Positions 49,222 through 60,330 of a stretch of 64,000 nucleotides of DNA are shown piece by piece. The position numbers and the translations under genes are program-made. Location: positions 3,968,001 through 4,032,000 of the forward strand of contig OY783207.1 in assembly GCA_963678705.1 (NCBI GenBank), written 5' to 3'. Below the pieces are notes generated by a model, which saw nothing but the letters and a program-made list of their open reading frames with translations, made no database searches and was not told the DNA's origin. Each line of letters opens with the position of its first letter. The stretch's first letter is position 1. The stretch comes from Panorpa germanica (taxonomy: Eukaryota > Arthropoda > Insecta > Mecoptera > Panorpidae).

Positions 49222-49554
49222 TCAAAATGGTAAATATAAATCCAGTAAAAAGTTTCCCAACATGAAATTGGTGAACTGGCCATATATTAGTGTGAGGAGT
49301 ACGGTTGTTAAACATGCCATTCCCGTCATTCCTGCAGCCAAATTCATGTTGATGTAACCATAACCAGACAAGGAAACCACAAATGCGCATATCAGCCGGA
49401 ATGCACACGACACTTGCATTTGGAATTTGGATCTTGTGGTACTTCGAGTGATATTATTTAGGAGAACGAATTTGATAAAGGTGCACTTTGGGTAAACACC
49501 TTGATTAAAAATTTGTATTTTCTTTGTACTGGTCGCATTCAGTTTTCTTCGTAA
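49222..49554 (-). pseudogene. Unrecognised membrane-protein-like reading frame
   Basis: A 110-codon open frame on the minus strand with mixed codon use and higher GC than its surroundings. It has hydrophobic helices around VSCAFRLICAFVVSLSGYGY and NLAAGMTGMACLTTVLLTLI, and its only internal Met codons are from MQVS onward. After GQFTNFMLGN the hydrophobic pattern seems to continue in the next frame (FTGFIFTILIQYLSIICQ, ending at a TAA just before an AATAAA near 49150). That would imply a frameshift near 49250, so it may be a broken terminal exon. It lies head-to-head with the ATP6AP2-like gene. I do not recognise the family. It could also be chance. Confidence 0.35.
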
Positions 49555-49782
49555 TCAGTTTTTTTGGTTTATCTCGAAAACTATAACTACCACAAACATG
49601 TTATCCAGAGCTTTTTTGTAGAGAATAATAATATTATGTATAACTTTTTGTTGTATCTATATTTGTTTACTAAAAAATGTATTTATTTCGTGGAATCTAA
49701 GCAAGCTCCGAACAAAACAATTATTCAGATTGAATATAATACATACACTCGTATATTTCTATTTATCCAATTAACTCTCACA

Positions 49783-51856
49783 ATGTTCGTTCACATTTTT
49801 CTACTTTCAATATTGCTTTTTTCAACAATAGAATGTGACAAGTTTAATGGTAATTTATGTATTCTAACAAGCCCATCAGGTTATTTATTCACTTCACAAC
49901 AAGAACCTATTGGCATTAGAACGGTGAAGAATATATTTGCAGTTGCAACAGGAAATCCAAAGAAAGCACGCAAGTCAACATGGAAGGGTAACATTATTAT
50001 TATTATATTATATTAATTGTATGCCTTTCGGCTTTACAATCTACATTATTATATTTCTTAATGCATTTCATATAAATTCAAAGTTAAAAACTAAACTTAA
50101 ACTATTCTAGACTATTACTACTTCGAATAGTCTTTTTTTCTTGATCCTCTCTCTTCATGTCCCCTACTCCTCCTTTATTCACACCGTTTCCTGCTTCTCC
50201 TTTCTTATTGCCTGTATCTTCATTTACCACCTCTTGCCTTCCTTGTCTCCTCTCGACAAACCCTCTATTATCTTTTCACTATCCTTCCTGCCTTCTCTCT
50301 TCGTTTTCACTTCTCCACTTATGTCTATTACAGGAATAGACGCTCTATCTTTACTATTTCCTCTTGACTGTCTTACTTTACTATTTCTTCTTGACTCTCT
50401 ACCTTTACTATGTTATTATTGTCTCTATCTCCGTCATCTACCTCTTGTCCTCATCTCCTTTCCGAAAATCCTCTAATAACATTTAACATTTAACAAACAT
50501 TGCTAGTAAACAATTTAGTAAATATTACAGTTCAGTTGTAGTTCGCAACAACTTTTTCTTTGCTTGAATGCTGAGAGGTATAATATCTAAATATCTAATA
50601 ATAATAATTTTTCTATTGGTAGCACTGTACTGATTTTTTATCGTAAATATGAAATCGGTAAACCTGTTTGTATACAGCAGCTGGCTGAATGTGTCCACTT
50701 TAGTAGTGCATAGCGAATATAGCTTTATGGCTTAAAGCGAGTCAAAATGGATGCGGGAATTTAGTAGTTAAGTAGAGCTACCAACTTTACGGGGAAAAAA
50801 ACTATAAAATAATTATGGCGAGCCTTTTAAGTTACTTTTTGAACAGACCTCGTATATAATCGACTGCAAAAAAACTTATAAATATGATTTCGAATGGAAT
50901 CCAAATTATTTAGTAGGAAATCACTACATCTTTTATTAATATTTCAAATCGAGTTTATTCCTTGCTTAGGTTTGACTGTCAAAAATCCGTTCTGCAGTGG
51001 AGATATTGTCATCGTATTGCAACTGGAAGAATTTGCAGGATGTGAGTTAGGTAATTTAAAGCTAAATGCAACATTTAAAGTAGACGCAGACGTGAATAAA
51101 GTTTGGGAATTTCTTCAATCACTTCCGGAACACAATCACCACGCTAATATCATTAAACTAGATGTCGAGAATGCAAATTCAGTCGGAAGTATTTTTAAAT
51201 CGAACTCGCACGAGAGCGTTAGGACAAATTTGGATGCACATGTGAAGGAAAATCATAAATTCATTACGGAAATAAATATGATCACACATATTACGAAGAA
51301 TTTAGATAAAATCAAAGAATTTAAGAGAAAAGATGTGTTCTGGTTTAAGATGAAGTCGTTGGCTCCATTTTTAAAGAAACACAGAGGGAGCTTACACATA
51401 CGGAGTGGATTGAACACGTTGGGAAACCATATCAACGCACTTAAAACGGAATTTGCTAAACATTACGATGTTGATAAGTTAATGTTTGTTGTGATTTCCA
51501 ATACCGGTTATTATCGAGAGACTACTAAAGAAAATGAAGGCAATCGTGGGTATGATACAATTTCCGAAGAAGAAGAACCAACAAATTTTGATTGGGTTCC
51601 AGGTGAAAGAGGAAGACATGACGATAAGACAATAGCAGCATGGGAGGAAGAATTTATGGTTCGTTATTATAAGGTTGATAACTTTACAGAAGACCACATT
51701 GAAGACTATTCGGTCGAAACGCATTTGTTTCTTTGGCCATCTTTAGGTTTAGTGTTTAGCTTAATCGCTGTTTGTTTATTTATTATGGACATGGATGTGG
51801 GAAGGGATACCGCTATTTATAGATTGACGGAACCAAGGAAAAAATCAAATAGTTGA
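49783..51856 (+). CDS. Divergent ATP6AP2-like (V-ATPase accessory subunit 2 / renin receptor)
   Basis: Two exons, 49783-49987 and 50970-51856, with a GT/AG phase-1 intron; 363 residues, close to the ~350 of ATP6AP2. Exon 1 starts at an ATG with a signal peptide (MFVHIFLLSILLFSTIEC) and ends STWKG. Splicing restores W-x-G-L-x-V-x-N-x-F across the junction (WKGLTVKNPF), a pattern found near the N-terminus of ATP6AP2. The C-terminus has one membrane helix (about 318-338) and a short tail with MDxGRDxxIYRxT, the family's strongest signature. The middle is very diverged: I see no furin-type R-x-K/R-R site where vertebrate proteins are cut. The family supports V-ATPase assembly in endomembranes and Wnt/PCP signalling. 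Only one intron suggests a retrocopy with a later intron, or a fast-evolving paralogue. Confidence 0.78.
50022..50480 (-). mobile_element. LINE family B, copy 4, in the intron of the ATP6AP2-like gene
   Basis: Only the 3' UTR remains. The reverse complement contains GATACAGGCAATAAGAAAGG, AGAAGCAGGAAACGG, TCTAGAATAGTTTAAGTTTA and TAGATTGTAAAGCCGAAAGG, all matching 1700-1960. It is antisense to the host gene and makes up half of the intron. The plus-strand frames at 50141-50476 are the complement of its purine-rich strand. Confidence 0.8.
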
Positions 51857-51910
51857 AAACAAGAAAGAATTTAATACATCTGGTTTTACCAAAGGAATTT
51901 CTGTATATTA

Positions 51911-51916
51911 AATAAA
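51911..51916 (+). terminator. Poly(A) signal of the ATP6AP2-like gene
   Basis: AATAAA 55 bp after the stop codon, in a plausible position for 3' end formation. Confidence 0.6.
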
Positions 51917-53658
51917 CATTTACAATTAAACCTTAAACTTATTTAGGTTTCTCATGTATAGATATATTCAGTTATACTCTACAAAATATATAAAGTGCTA
52001 AACATTTAAGCTGCAGTGAAACCTAATCATTCTTTAAATGCTTTCAAATTATTTAAAAATAGAGAAAAGTGTATTTTCAAATTGTTAATAGAAACGTTGG
52101 AAACCATATGCTATGCTTGCTATCCTATTATATCGGTGTACATGTCTCTGCTTCTACCATTTTACAATTCGTCTATTTTACAATTTGATGTTGTCGATGC
52201 GCCTGGGCGTCTGGTTGCATTCCTAACACCAAACTCCTGTTAACGTGAATATCATTAAATTTCAAATACGTTCTGCTAATTATATAGTTACGTAAATAAA
52301 TTGTTAAACACTAGAAATACTATTATGTAATATACATAATGAACCGAACGAATATGATTCTAAGCCACAGGAGAACACAGGCAACATATGGTATTTCAAA
52401 AGTTATGCATATTCCCACTGGCACAGATTTATATGTTTACTCGCTAATAAAAGCCTCTTTTTGGGTTTTACCTTTTGTTTGAAAATTCAACATATATGTT
52501 GGAAAGGATCTACATGAGCTTTTTATAAAATAGGGTTGGCACTATTTATTCAAATCATTCTTTGTTATGAGATATACACAACAGTGCTCCCACTTCTGAC
52601 TTTTTCCACCAAGATCTGGGTTTTTGTGTTTATGAGTATCGAATATAAAAATTAATATGATTTTAATATATTTAACTACTTGTAACAAAGCGTAATTTAT
52701 TCTAAAAAGTGCTCAAGACGTTATTACATCCATGCCCTAAGTGTTACCAGTATATATACTTTGAAGAAGACAATGTTATTAGATTTCCTATAACGGAAGT
52801 GTGGACACATAACCCCAAAAGATATGCTTCTATTCCGGACCTGCTTTTATGCATCATATCATATACATTCTAAAAGGAAAAGAAGCATGAAATCCAAACA
52901 ACTATAAAACAACAAATACGAAACCCTTACAAATATTATTTCAAGCGTAGAAATGATATTCACTTTAAAATGAAAACCCTACGTAGCTAGAACTAGCCCT
53001 TAAACTAATCAGGTAACTACAGAAACCATACTGACTAATTAAATAAGGTTAAAATTATTTAATAATGTAACACAAACTAAACAGATATAATTTAAACTAA
53101 AACTATATCCAAAATTTCGACCTTTACTAAATATTGGAAGGTATAAAATTTAATGAATTAGAAACCAATTAACTAAATGTCTGCTACAGAACAAAATCTT
53201 GACATATATTCCACTGCGAAAGACGAGAATTAAAGAAATTGTATTGGCTAATAAGTTTCTCTAAACAACAGAGGTAGTTCTCTACAAATGCATCCTGGAC
53301 CGATGTGGTCTTGAAGAGTTCAGTTATAGGGCACATCAACCAATTCGAGTATAGATACCCTCCAGAGATTTCAGTTAATATCCTTAAAATTATTACCAAT
53401 GACCGCCTCTACCTTATCATTATCCACAAAAAAACCCTTACAAAATTTTGTGGAGGTATCGTTTTCAAGATAAACAAAAACACTGATTATTGCCCCATTT
53501 TCAAGATGAGGTCCAATAAAGGCGCCTTCCATCCTAGAAATTCAAATTACAAAAAGTTTGATGCCTACCCAAAATGCCCTCTTCTTAACGACGGATGTTT
53601 TGACGAAGACTAATTACTTTATGACAATTTTTGCTTCTAAGTATTCTGTCACTTTAAT
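51917..53658. other. Intergenic DNA, no gene seen
   Basis: Frames at 52016-52243, 53184-53399 and 53305-53613 overlap on opposite strands and carry no recognisable motif. No clear repeat was found. Confidence 0.45.
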
Positions 53659-54018
53659 GCCGGTTTCACACAAGAGAAACAGTTTTGACAAAAACGTGTT
53701 TTCTTTTATTTTAAAACAATTCTGTTTTTCGAAAACAGACTGGTTTTGTTTTTAGTGTTTTTCTGTGTGTCCCATAAAAATTATAAACGTGATAAACAAC
53801 AACTGACAAGCGCAAATGTTCACAAAGAACAAAACTGCGTGTTAAAACCAAACAGACTAAAAAACAACAACAAATGTGTTTTCCTTTGATCTTACTGACT
53901 CCAGATGGAAATGTGTTTTGTTTCGTAAAACAGTTGTTAAAGACAAAAATGTTTTAAGAACTGTCTATTGGTGTTTTTGTTCGTGTTTTGTTGAACTGTA
54001 TCTCTGGTGTGAAACCTG
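53659..54018. mobile_element. ~360-bp inverted-terminal-repeat element
   Basis: Left end GCCGGTTTCACACAAGAGAA pairs with right end TCTCTGGTGTGAAACCTGC over ~30 bp with few mismatches (and continues through ACAGTT). The interior is rich in GTTTT/AAAAC palindromes such as GTTTTTCGAAAAC. No clear target duplication; no coding capacity. Confidence 0.68.
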
Positions 54019-54654
54019 CATAACAGAGTAAATTTAATTTGACCTATATAAGTATAACAGCACGCTTACTTCACTTTACTATCCCTGGTGAGTATTGCAG
54101 AACTAGAACATTGTCTGTTTGAATATCGGACATTATACCAGGATAATGTAAATGGGTTTTCCAGACTTGTCTAGGTTACGTGAATAGATTATCCCTTAAA
54201 TCTTTGGTGTTATGCAAAGACACATCTGCAATATATCCTGGATGTCACATTTGTTTATCCATGAAACTATCTCTGAGTACGTCCGCGTGGACGGCATGCA
54301 AAATAGTAACTATGTTATTAAACCAAAGTAAACACAAACTGAATTAATAATTGCTGATGTTATGGACCTTAATCAATATCAACGGGCGACATTGTTGAGA
54401 TAATTATATTTCAACGCTTAACAAGAAATTCAAACGGTTCTTTTTGTTTTGAGTTTATAATTATTAGAAAGAAACATTCCTTATTACACTCCGTTTCGTT
54501 TAAAATTAAAAGTTCAATTAATTTTCTAAGATTCTTTGATGGAGAAATTTAAAACATGTACATTTTATATTTTCTTTATTTTTGTTGAAATTCCAAATAA
54601 CTTGAATCTAACTTCTGTTAACTTAGACTAATAAGAAATAATTAAAAAGTCTTA

Positions 54655-55116
54655 GGCTCGTCGCACACTGCAAGCATATTTAAGCGACTGCGACTCCTGT
54701 GTTCTTTGCATGTGTTGTGTCACAATACATACATAGCACGTACCGATACGACAGTACGCCAAGTCAAACTTGTGTACTGTAGTGTGTATTGGAGTTGTTT
54801 TACACTGACATTATTTAACATGAGAGCTAACTTTTACTTTCATTTTATCGATACACCACTGTTATGATAGAGACTATTGTATTTCCTTCCAGTCTGAGAC
54901 GACTGATTGTGTTTACAAGATCGGATAGGTTCAGCGTTGTAGCATGTCTTCGCTTGGTTAATATTCACTGCAGTGTGAGAACTACGTAACGACCGTATTC
55001 GGACGGCTTTGTCGCTTGCAGTGTGCAAGGGTTAATTAAAGAAATAGGTAAAGCGTAGTAACATGTATACGTCCTGTCAAAACTCGCTTAAATACGCTTG
55101 CAGTGTGCGACAGGCC
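54655..55116. mobile_element. PIF/Harbinger-like MITE with TTA target duplication
   Basis: Left end GGCTCGTCGCACACTGCAAG (continuing CATATTTAAGCGA) and right end TCGCTTAAATACGCTTGCAG (continuing TGTGCGACAGGCC) are inverted with ~3 mismatches over 34 bp. TTA flanks both sides (54652-54654 and 55117-55119), the usual 3-bp TWA target of this superfamily. An extra internal copy of the terminal motif lies at ~55010-55028. Related single ends are at 18759 and 33247. Confidence 0.83.
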
Positions 55117-55119
55117 TTA

Positions 55120-56169
55120 AATTGTTGATCTTAGAACATATTTTGCAAATGTGTCAAGCTAAGGAAGTGTTGTTTCTTGAACAAAATGCTACAGCTTAAA
55201 ATTAAAGTTGTTACTACTTTTTTTACACACGTCGAACAATTTTTTCTTTTAATATAGTTATTAACAATGAAAGAGTGATTAGTACGGTTAGTGGTTGTTT
55301 GAAGAGTCTAACAAATTCTATTATTTGGTGGTCTAAAAAATGTTGAAATATAAATAAACTAAGTGTATGAAGCTGAAAAGGGATCATGTTAAAACATTAA
55401 TGGAATTTTTCCAAAAAAGAAATCATCTTAAAACCTTAAAACATGTAGAAAATTATCTTGCAGCGTAGCTTCACAAATGCTGGCGTGTTACATATCTACC
55501 TGGGAATAATTACATTCAAATGGAATATTTTTACATTTACATATTTTACGATATTGATACGACTATAAATAACACTAACAAAAAATTCTGTTTCGTTAAT
55601 TACGGTCTACAAATAAAAAGAAATACTCCACAAAATTATATATCATTATTAACTATTCAGCAGCCAGGCTTGCGCAGTATGGTCCAGGAATTCGTTACTG
55701 AGTTTGATATACATAGAGAAGTGTAGTTAGTTCAGTTGCTACTGGAACTCCGGTCACTGCGTACTGAACAGAAGTTAGCGGCAATTGCAATCTTGTTAAA
55801 TACGCGAAGAGCTTTCGCGCTATATTAGAAATAAATAATTATTTAATATTAGTAAATAAGAATGTATTATATATTAATTATATAAGTGTTTAATTTATAT
55901 TATATGCACAAATAAGTGTATTATTTTAATTAAAATCACCAAAAAACATTTTTAAATAGAGTTTCTAGCAGTTCAAATAAAACAGCTTCACGAAAAATGT
56001 AAGTACTGTAACATTACATTAATTTAGTTTAAAAATAAAAAGATTATTGCTAATGTTATATTCGATACCTACAGTTATCACAGATTACTATAATATATAC
56101 GTTAAAGGCAGTTATCTATATTTTACATAAGACATTTACTTAAAAAGTTATATACTTTTTTATAGGTTA
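55120..56169. other. Intergenic DNA, no gene seen
   Basis: AT-rich, no supported frame or repeat. The 68-codon frame at 55520-55726 has no known motif. Confidence 0.45.
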
Positions 56170-56593
56170 TACTCGCGAAACACAGTAGACATATATTTAG
56201 GTTTATTTAACCTTAAGAAGTTTACCTATCACATAATATTTTTAGGTTGATAAAATTACATAAGTTTTCTTTCAAAATTACGTTTTTTGGCATTATTAAA
56301 ACTTTTTATAAAATATAATAAATTTAAGCACAAAACATTTTTTACTTAAACAAAACCTAGTAATATTTAATCAAAAATGGTTTTATTTTATCAAAAGGTT
56401 CTTAAAGGTTTATAATTCATAAATTGTTATTCTTAAGAAGTTTATTTGTGTGTATGTTAATGGTAAAAAAAGATACACTTTTTTTTTAAAGTCGGTCACA
56501 AAACGTTGTATATTTAGTAAATTTGTTTACATAGTAGGGAACTTTTGTTATGTGAGATAAACCTTAAATACATATAACTGTGTTTAGCGGGAA
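56170..56593. mobile_element. MITE family 3, complete copy
   Basis: Left end CTCGCGAAACACAGTAGACA with ATATTTAGGTTTATTTAAC is the inverted form of the right end ATAAACCTTAAATACATATAACTGTGTTTAGCGGG. The interior AT-rich block TTTACCTATCACATAATATTTTTAGGTT has relatives near 22270 and 41890. No coding capacity. Confidence 0.68.
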
Positions 56594-57394
56594 TTTGTAG
56601 TTAACTTACATAATGAAGCTACAGAACGTTAGGTAAAAAATATTACTTTAAATGATACAGGATTTTATACAGGAGAATTTACGTATTGCACTCAACCTCA
56701 ATTTTCTATCTGAGTATTATATTTTATTAGGGTTTATTATGTAATACAGAGTACAATATTCTCTGAGTAATAAATATGAAGCAGAATTTATGCTAATTCT
56801 TATAAATAAGATCAAGATAAATTAGATTCAGGTACACGATATATTTGGTTTTCCAAACCCGTGAAAATACGAAGAATCTTTTGATGTTATCTCCTTGAAT
56901 TTATCGGATCTTGATACAAGCCAACAGATCCTAATACAATTTAATAATTCAGGACATCTATCTCAGAGAAGTAAAATAAATTACATTCAATGATCAAAAA
57001 TTCAAAAAGCTAATCCAGAAGGTAGAGCCGAGTAACTTATAAATGTTTGATTTGATATTTTCATGTTGCGCTGTAACTTTTATTCAAAGGTATTTTTTTA
57101 TCGAATTACTTTTTGTAAATTGAAATCATTTCAACTAGAATACATACTATTAGGCGTACGTATCGACAATCTCTAGGAAAATTAAGTACAAATGTCATGT
57201 ACACTCCGCATAAGAAACTATTTTATTTTTTTCGGAGATTGTACTGGTCAAAACATTTAAATTTTTTGACTAAATTAAGTACACTTATATTAATTAACAT
57301 CATATATAAATTTTAGCAAATTCTTTTGAGAGTGGTTTTACTTATTAACTTCGGGAATCGATTCCCGGAGCAGAGTTATCTATATATATATATA
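56594..57394. other. Intergenic DNA, no gene seen
   Basis: The first ~100 bp (GGTAAAAAATATTACTTTAA, then ACGTATTG) resemble 37225-37260 (GTAAAAAGTATTACCTTAAA), a further relic of a dispersed AT-rich repeat. A short TA run precedes the 172-bp duplication. Confidence 0.4.
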
Positions 57395-57566
57395 TAACTA
57401 ATTCAATTATTGAAATAATAATTTCAAAGGGCTGGCTTTAATTTTTTTCTTTGTATAAACATAATAATTAATGTGCTTATGAATTTGTTTTTAGAGATCG
57501 TTTCTTAATTATATTACCCAAAAGTTAGTAACGGAGATGTAGATATTTAAAATTTGAATTTCTATT
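57395..57566 (+). repeat. 172-bp exact direct repeat, copy 1
   Basis: Identical base for base to 59248-59419, 1853 bp downstream. It contains CAAAGGGCTGGCTTTAATTT and GTTAGTAACGGAGATGTAGA. The similarity stops abruptly on both sides. It includes the 5' part of a MITE-1 subfamily copy. Confidence 0.93.
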
Positions 57567-57941
57567 CTATACATTTAATTTCTATACATTTAATTGCTTC
57601 ATGTTTGGTTTTTTTTTTATAACTTGAAAATAACCAGAGTTTACTTTTTGTAGGAATTGTATATTAGAAAAGTTTTGAGTTCCTAAAATATAAACTTAAT
57701 TCAACAGAGTTTTGTTTTTTCCGCATGCAAAATCGAGAAACAGTAGTAAAAAAGTTCTTTAATAAAATTTAGTAGTGAAAGGATAATAATTTGACCTATT
57801 TTTATGGCATAACAATCTTGGTAGTTTCCTGAAAATGTAATATGTATCTTCCTCTACGCATTACGACAAGAACAAAAGAGAAAAAGCAATGTTTCACTAC
57901 CAGTTTTTGCAGTAAAATATCCAATTAAATTTAAAGAGTTA

Positions 57942-58201
57942 TTGGCAATCGGAGATCAGTCTTTAATGCTTGCAATCCTAAACATTTTTGCGATTTATTT
58001 ACGTCATAATATTAGGCCTTATACCGGTAGAGAGACGCGAGAAGGAGAGAAGCAGCCGACCATAAAGTGTGCAAAGAGTATTAACACAGCAGCTGTTGAT
58101 GTGAAAGATCAGAAGAGTTTTATACTTTATATTTTAATAAACCACAATAATATGTAATTTCACGATTTAAGACGGAAGAATGTAGTGCCAAAAAAAAAAA
58201 A
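57942..58201 (+). mobile_element. Probable LINE 3' end (family B-like)
   Basis: A GA-rich stretch (GAGAGACGCGAGAAGGAGAG) is followed by ACGGAAGAATGTAGTGCC and a 13-A run, the same end seen at ~1450-1475 and 1187-1205. The 71-codon frame here is judged part of this 3' UTR. Confidence 0.5.
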
Positions 58202-58337
58202 TTTACATCTGTTATTTGCTATTTCTTTCATGTAACAGAGGTACATCATCTGCTACTTACAGAAGGGTTATCCATCCCATCAAGTTTTATATTATGATTA
58301 TTGTAAAAAAGGAAAAATAATCTCGACTACTTATTTC

Positions 58338-58511
58338 TTCTGTGACGTCATACGCAGAGCTAACATAAGAGTGAAATTCAAATTTGAAACAGCTATATTT
58401 TCGTCAATTTTTTAATACTTAAATAAAAAGAAACGCCAATATACATATATTAACCTATATTTCAATCAAAATGTAAAAAAACGATCCCTAAAAATGAGTC
58501 CACAGGCCATT
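58338..58511 (-). mobile_element. MITE family 1, copy G (diverged right fragment)
   Basis: In reverse it reads TGGCCTGTGGACTCATTTTT, then AGGGATCGTTTTTT, ATTTCAAATTTGAA and TATGACGTCACAGAAG, matching the family's left half with ~25% differences. The inner end is lost. Confidence 0.65.
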
Positions 58512-59247
58512 AATCTACTCGAAAGCCTTAAAAATGTATAACCACATTTGGACACATTAAAATATAGAAGTTATCGCTGGTTGGATAATTAAACGACCTC
58601 AATCACTGATCTTTTTACGAAGAAATCTGCAAACATTATACAATACAGACTACTCTGTATTTTTGCTTTCTGCTCTTTTCATCATCCCAGTTAATTGTTA
58701 ATTAACTCTTTTACTAAATTACATTTAACAACCAGATAATAACGTTAAAGTGTCGTTAACAAATTAAAAGTTTCTAATTGTGTACAAAATGTCCTTTAAA
58801 TTTCTCTAAAACTTTGTTGAAGCCTGCGAAGGCCATATCTCTGTTATATCATCTTTATACTTTAGGAACAGCGGACTGAGATTGGATTGAAACGAACATT
58901 TCCTGTAGACCTAACAGTTGTACTGAACTGAAATAAACTCAATTATTAGTTTATGAAAGTGACTGTAAGAAATTAAATTAACAAACTTAAGTCTTTGATA
59001 AGGAATATTGTAAGTTATCATAACGTAAAGGAAAACACAGTTCGCTTGGAATTAATTCGAATATTAAATCATAACTAAGGGAACAATGTTACAGCTATAT
59101 TCTAATAATTATCAATACCTAATACGATTAACCTTACTTAAGACTAATTTACGCTTTCTTACCCCTGGAGCTAAGAGGTAATTATAAGATCACGTAGAGA
59201 GGATCGAAGCGAAGATGATCCAATTTAGATAATTACTAACATATATC

Positions 59248-59419
59248 TAACTAATTCAATTATTGAAATAATAATTTCAAAGGGCTGGCTTTAATTTTTT
59301 TCTTTGTATAAACATAATAATTAATGTGCTTATGAATTTGTTTTTAGAGATCGTTTCTTAATTATATTACCCAAAAGTTAGTAACGGAGATGTAGATATT
59401 TAAAATTTGAATTTCTATT
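59248..59419 (+). repeat. 172-bp exact direct repeat, copy 2
   Basis: See 57395-57566. Here the sequence continues into further MITE-1-subfamily sequence, so this is probably the source copy. Confidence 0.93.
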
Positions 59420-59730
59420 TTGACGCCTGTGTTAGATTTGCACATGACGTCATAGAAGATTTTTATTTATTCACAACGCAGATAGAAAATTGTCTTACAG
59501 TGCAATTGGTGTTACAAGTGTTATATGGCGTTACATTTTCTACCTGTGAATCATAATATAAAACTTGATGGGATGCACGATCCAATAGTAACTGACGTTT
59601 TACACATACTTGTATACATCTCTTTTACACTCTGGCCTATAAAAGAGATAGAAAAAAGCGCAGGATTGGGATGTGACATTGCAAGTAGAGTAATTTATAA
59701 TAAATTTGAATCCCTATTTACGAAGAATAA
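59275..59730 (+). mobile_element. MITE family 1, diverged subfamily copy
   Basis: AAGGGCTGGCTTTAATTTTT replaces the usual terminus. Downstream, ACGGAGATGTAGATATTTAA, ATGACGTCATAGAAG, TATAAAAGAGATAGA and GGGATGTGACATTGCAAG correspond in order to the reverse of copies D and G. The 81-codon frame at 59525-59770 is judged incidental. Confidence 0.55.
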
Positions 59731-59829
59731 TATTCAACTAAGCGTGGCTTATCTAGTAATTTATATATAAAAAGTTAAATATAATTGTTCAGTTCAAGTG
59801 CACTGACTAGTTTCAAAATTTTAAACATT

Positions 59830-60330
59830 ACAAAAAAACACTTGTGCGGTTTATAGTAGCAGAATCACAGGGTCAAGTCTTCCGGCTTGGTCCTCTTCAA
59901 TCTGCGCAGATTCTCTCTGTTATTAAGCAGCTGCAGAATTTCTTCATTCTGGTGGTTCTGCAGTCGCAGTAGATGTTTGCTTGCTGCCTTCCTGACTTCT
60001 TCGTCTACGGTGGGCATTTTAAGATCACGGTGTAAATTATCATTCCGTATGGACCAGGGCGCATTTGTAATGCTCCGTAGTACTTTGTTTTGGAGAGTTT
60101 GGATTTTTGTTAAATTTGTTTTCTTGGTACAACCCCAAAGTTGTATACCATAAGTCCATATGGGCTTCAGTATTTGCTTATACAATAACAGTTTGTTGTG
60201 CACTGTAAGCTGGGAATGTTTTCCCATAAGCCAGTGCATTTTCCTGAATTTATTATTAAGTTGTTCTCTTTTTATCTTAACATGCTCCTTCCACTTGCGT
60301 TTCGCGTCTAGCGTCATGCCAAGGAAAAGG
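59830..60330 (-). mobile_element. Jockey-type LINE, 3' terminal fragment
   Basis: Minus-strand open frame of ~155 codons (to the stop at 59865). It begins FLGMTLDAKRKWKEH (the post-RT motif) and continues through LLLYKQILKPIWTYGIQLWG, KIQTLQNKVLRSITNAPW and LHRDLKMPTVDEEVRKAA to a basic C-terminus. This is the last part of a Jockey ORF2, downstream of the catalytic YADD. It is 5'-truncated but its frame is still open, so it is fairly recent. Confidence 0.9.

Noticed and set aside
50141-50476. 111-codon hydrophobic plus-strand frame in the ATP6AP2-like intron
   Set aside because: It is the complement of the purine-rich 3' UTR of LINE family B. The same Leu/Ser/Pro-rich shadows appear on the minus strand at 902-1150 and 1575-1769 where that UTR lies in the other orientation.
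57395-59419. Small LTR retrotransposon with 172-bp LTRs
   Set aside because: No TG...CA ends, no primer-binding site or polypurine tract, and no target duplication outside the repeats.
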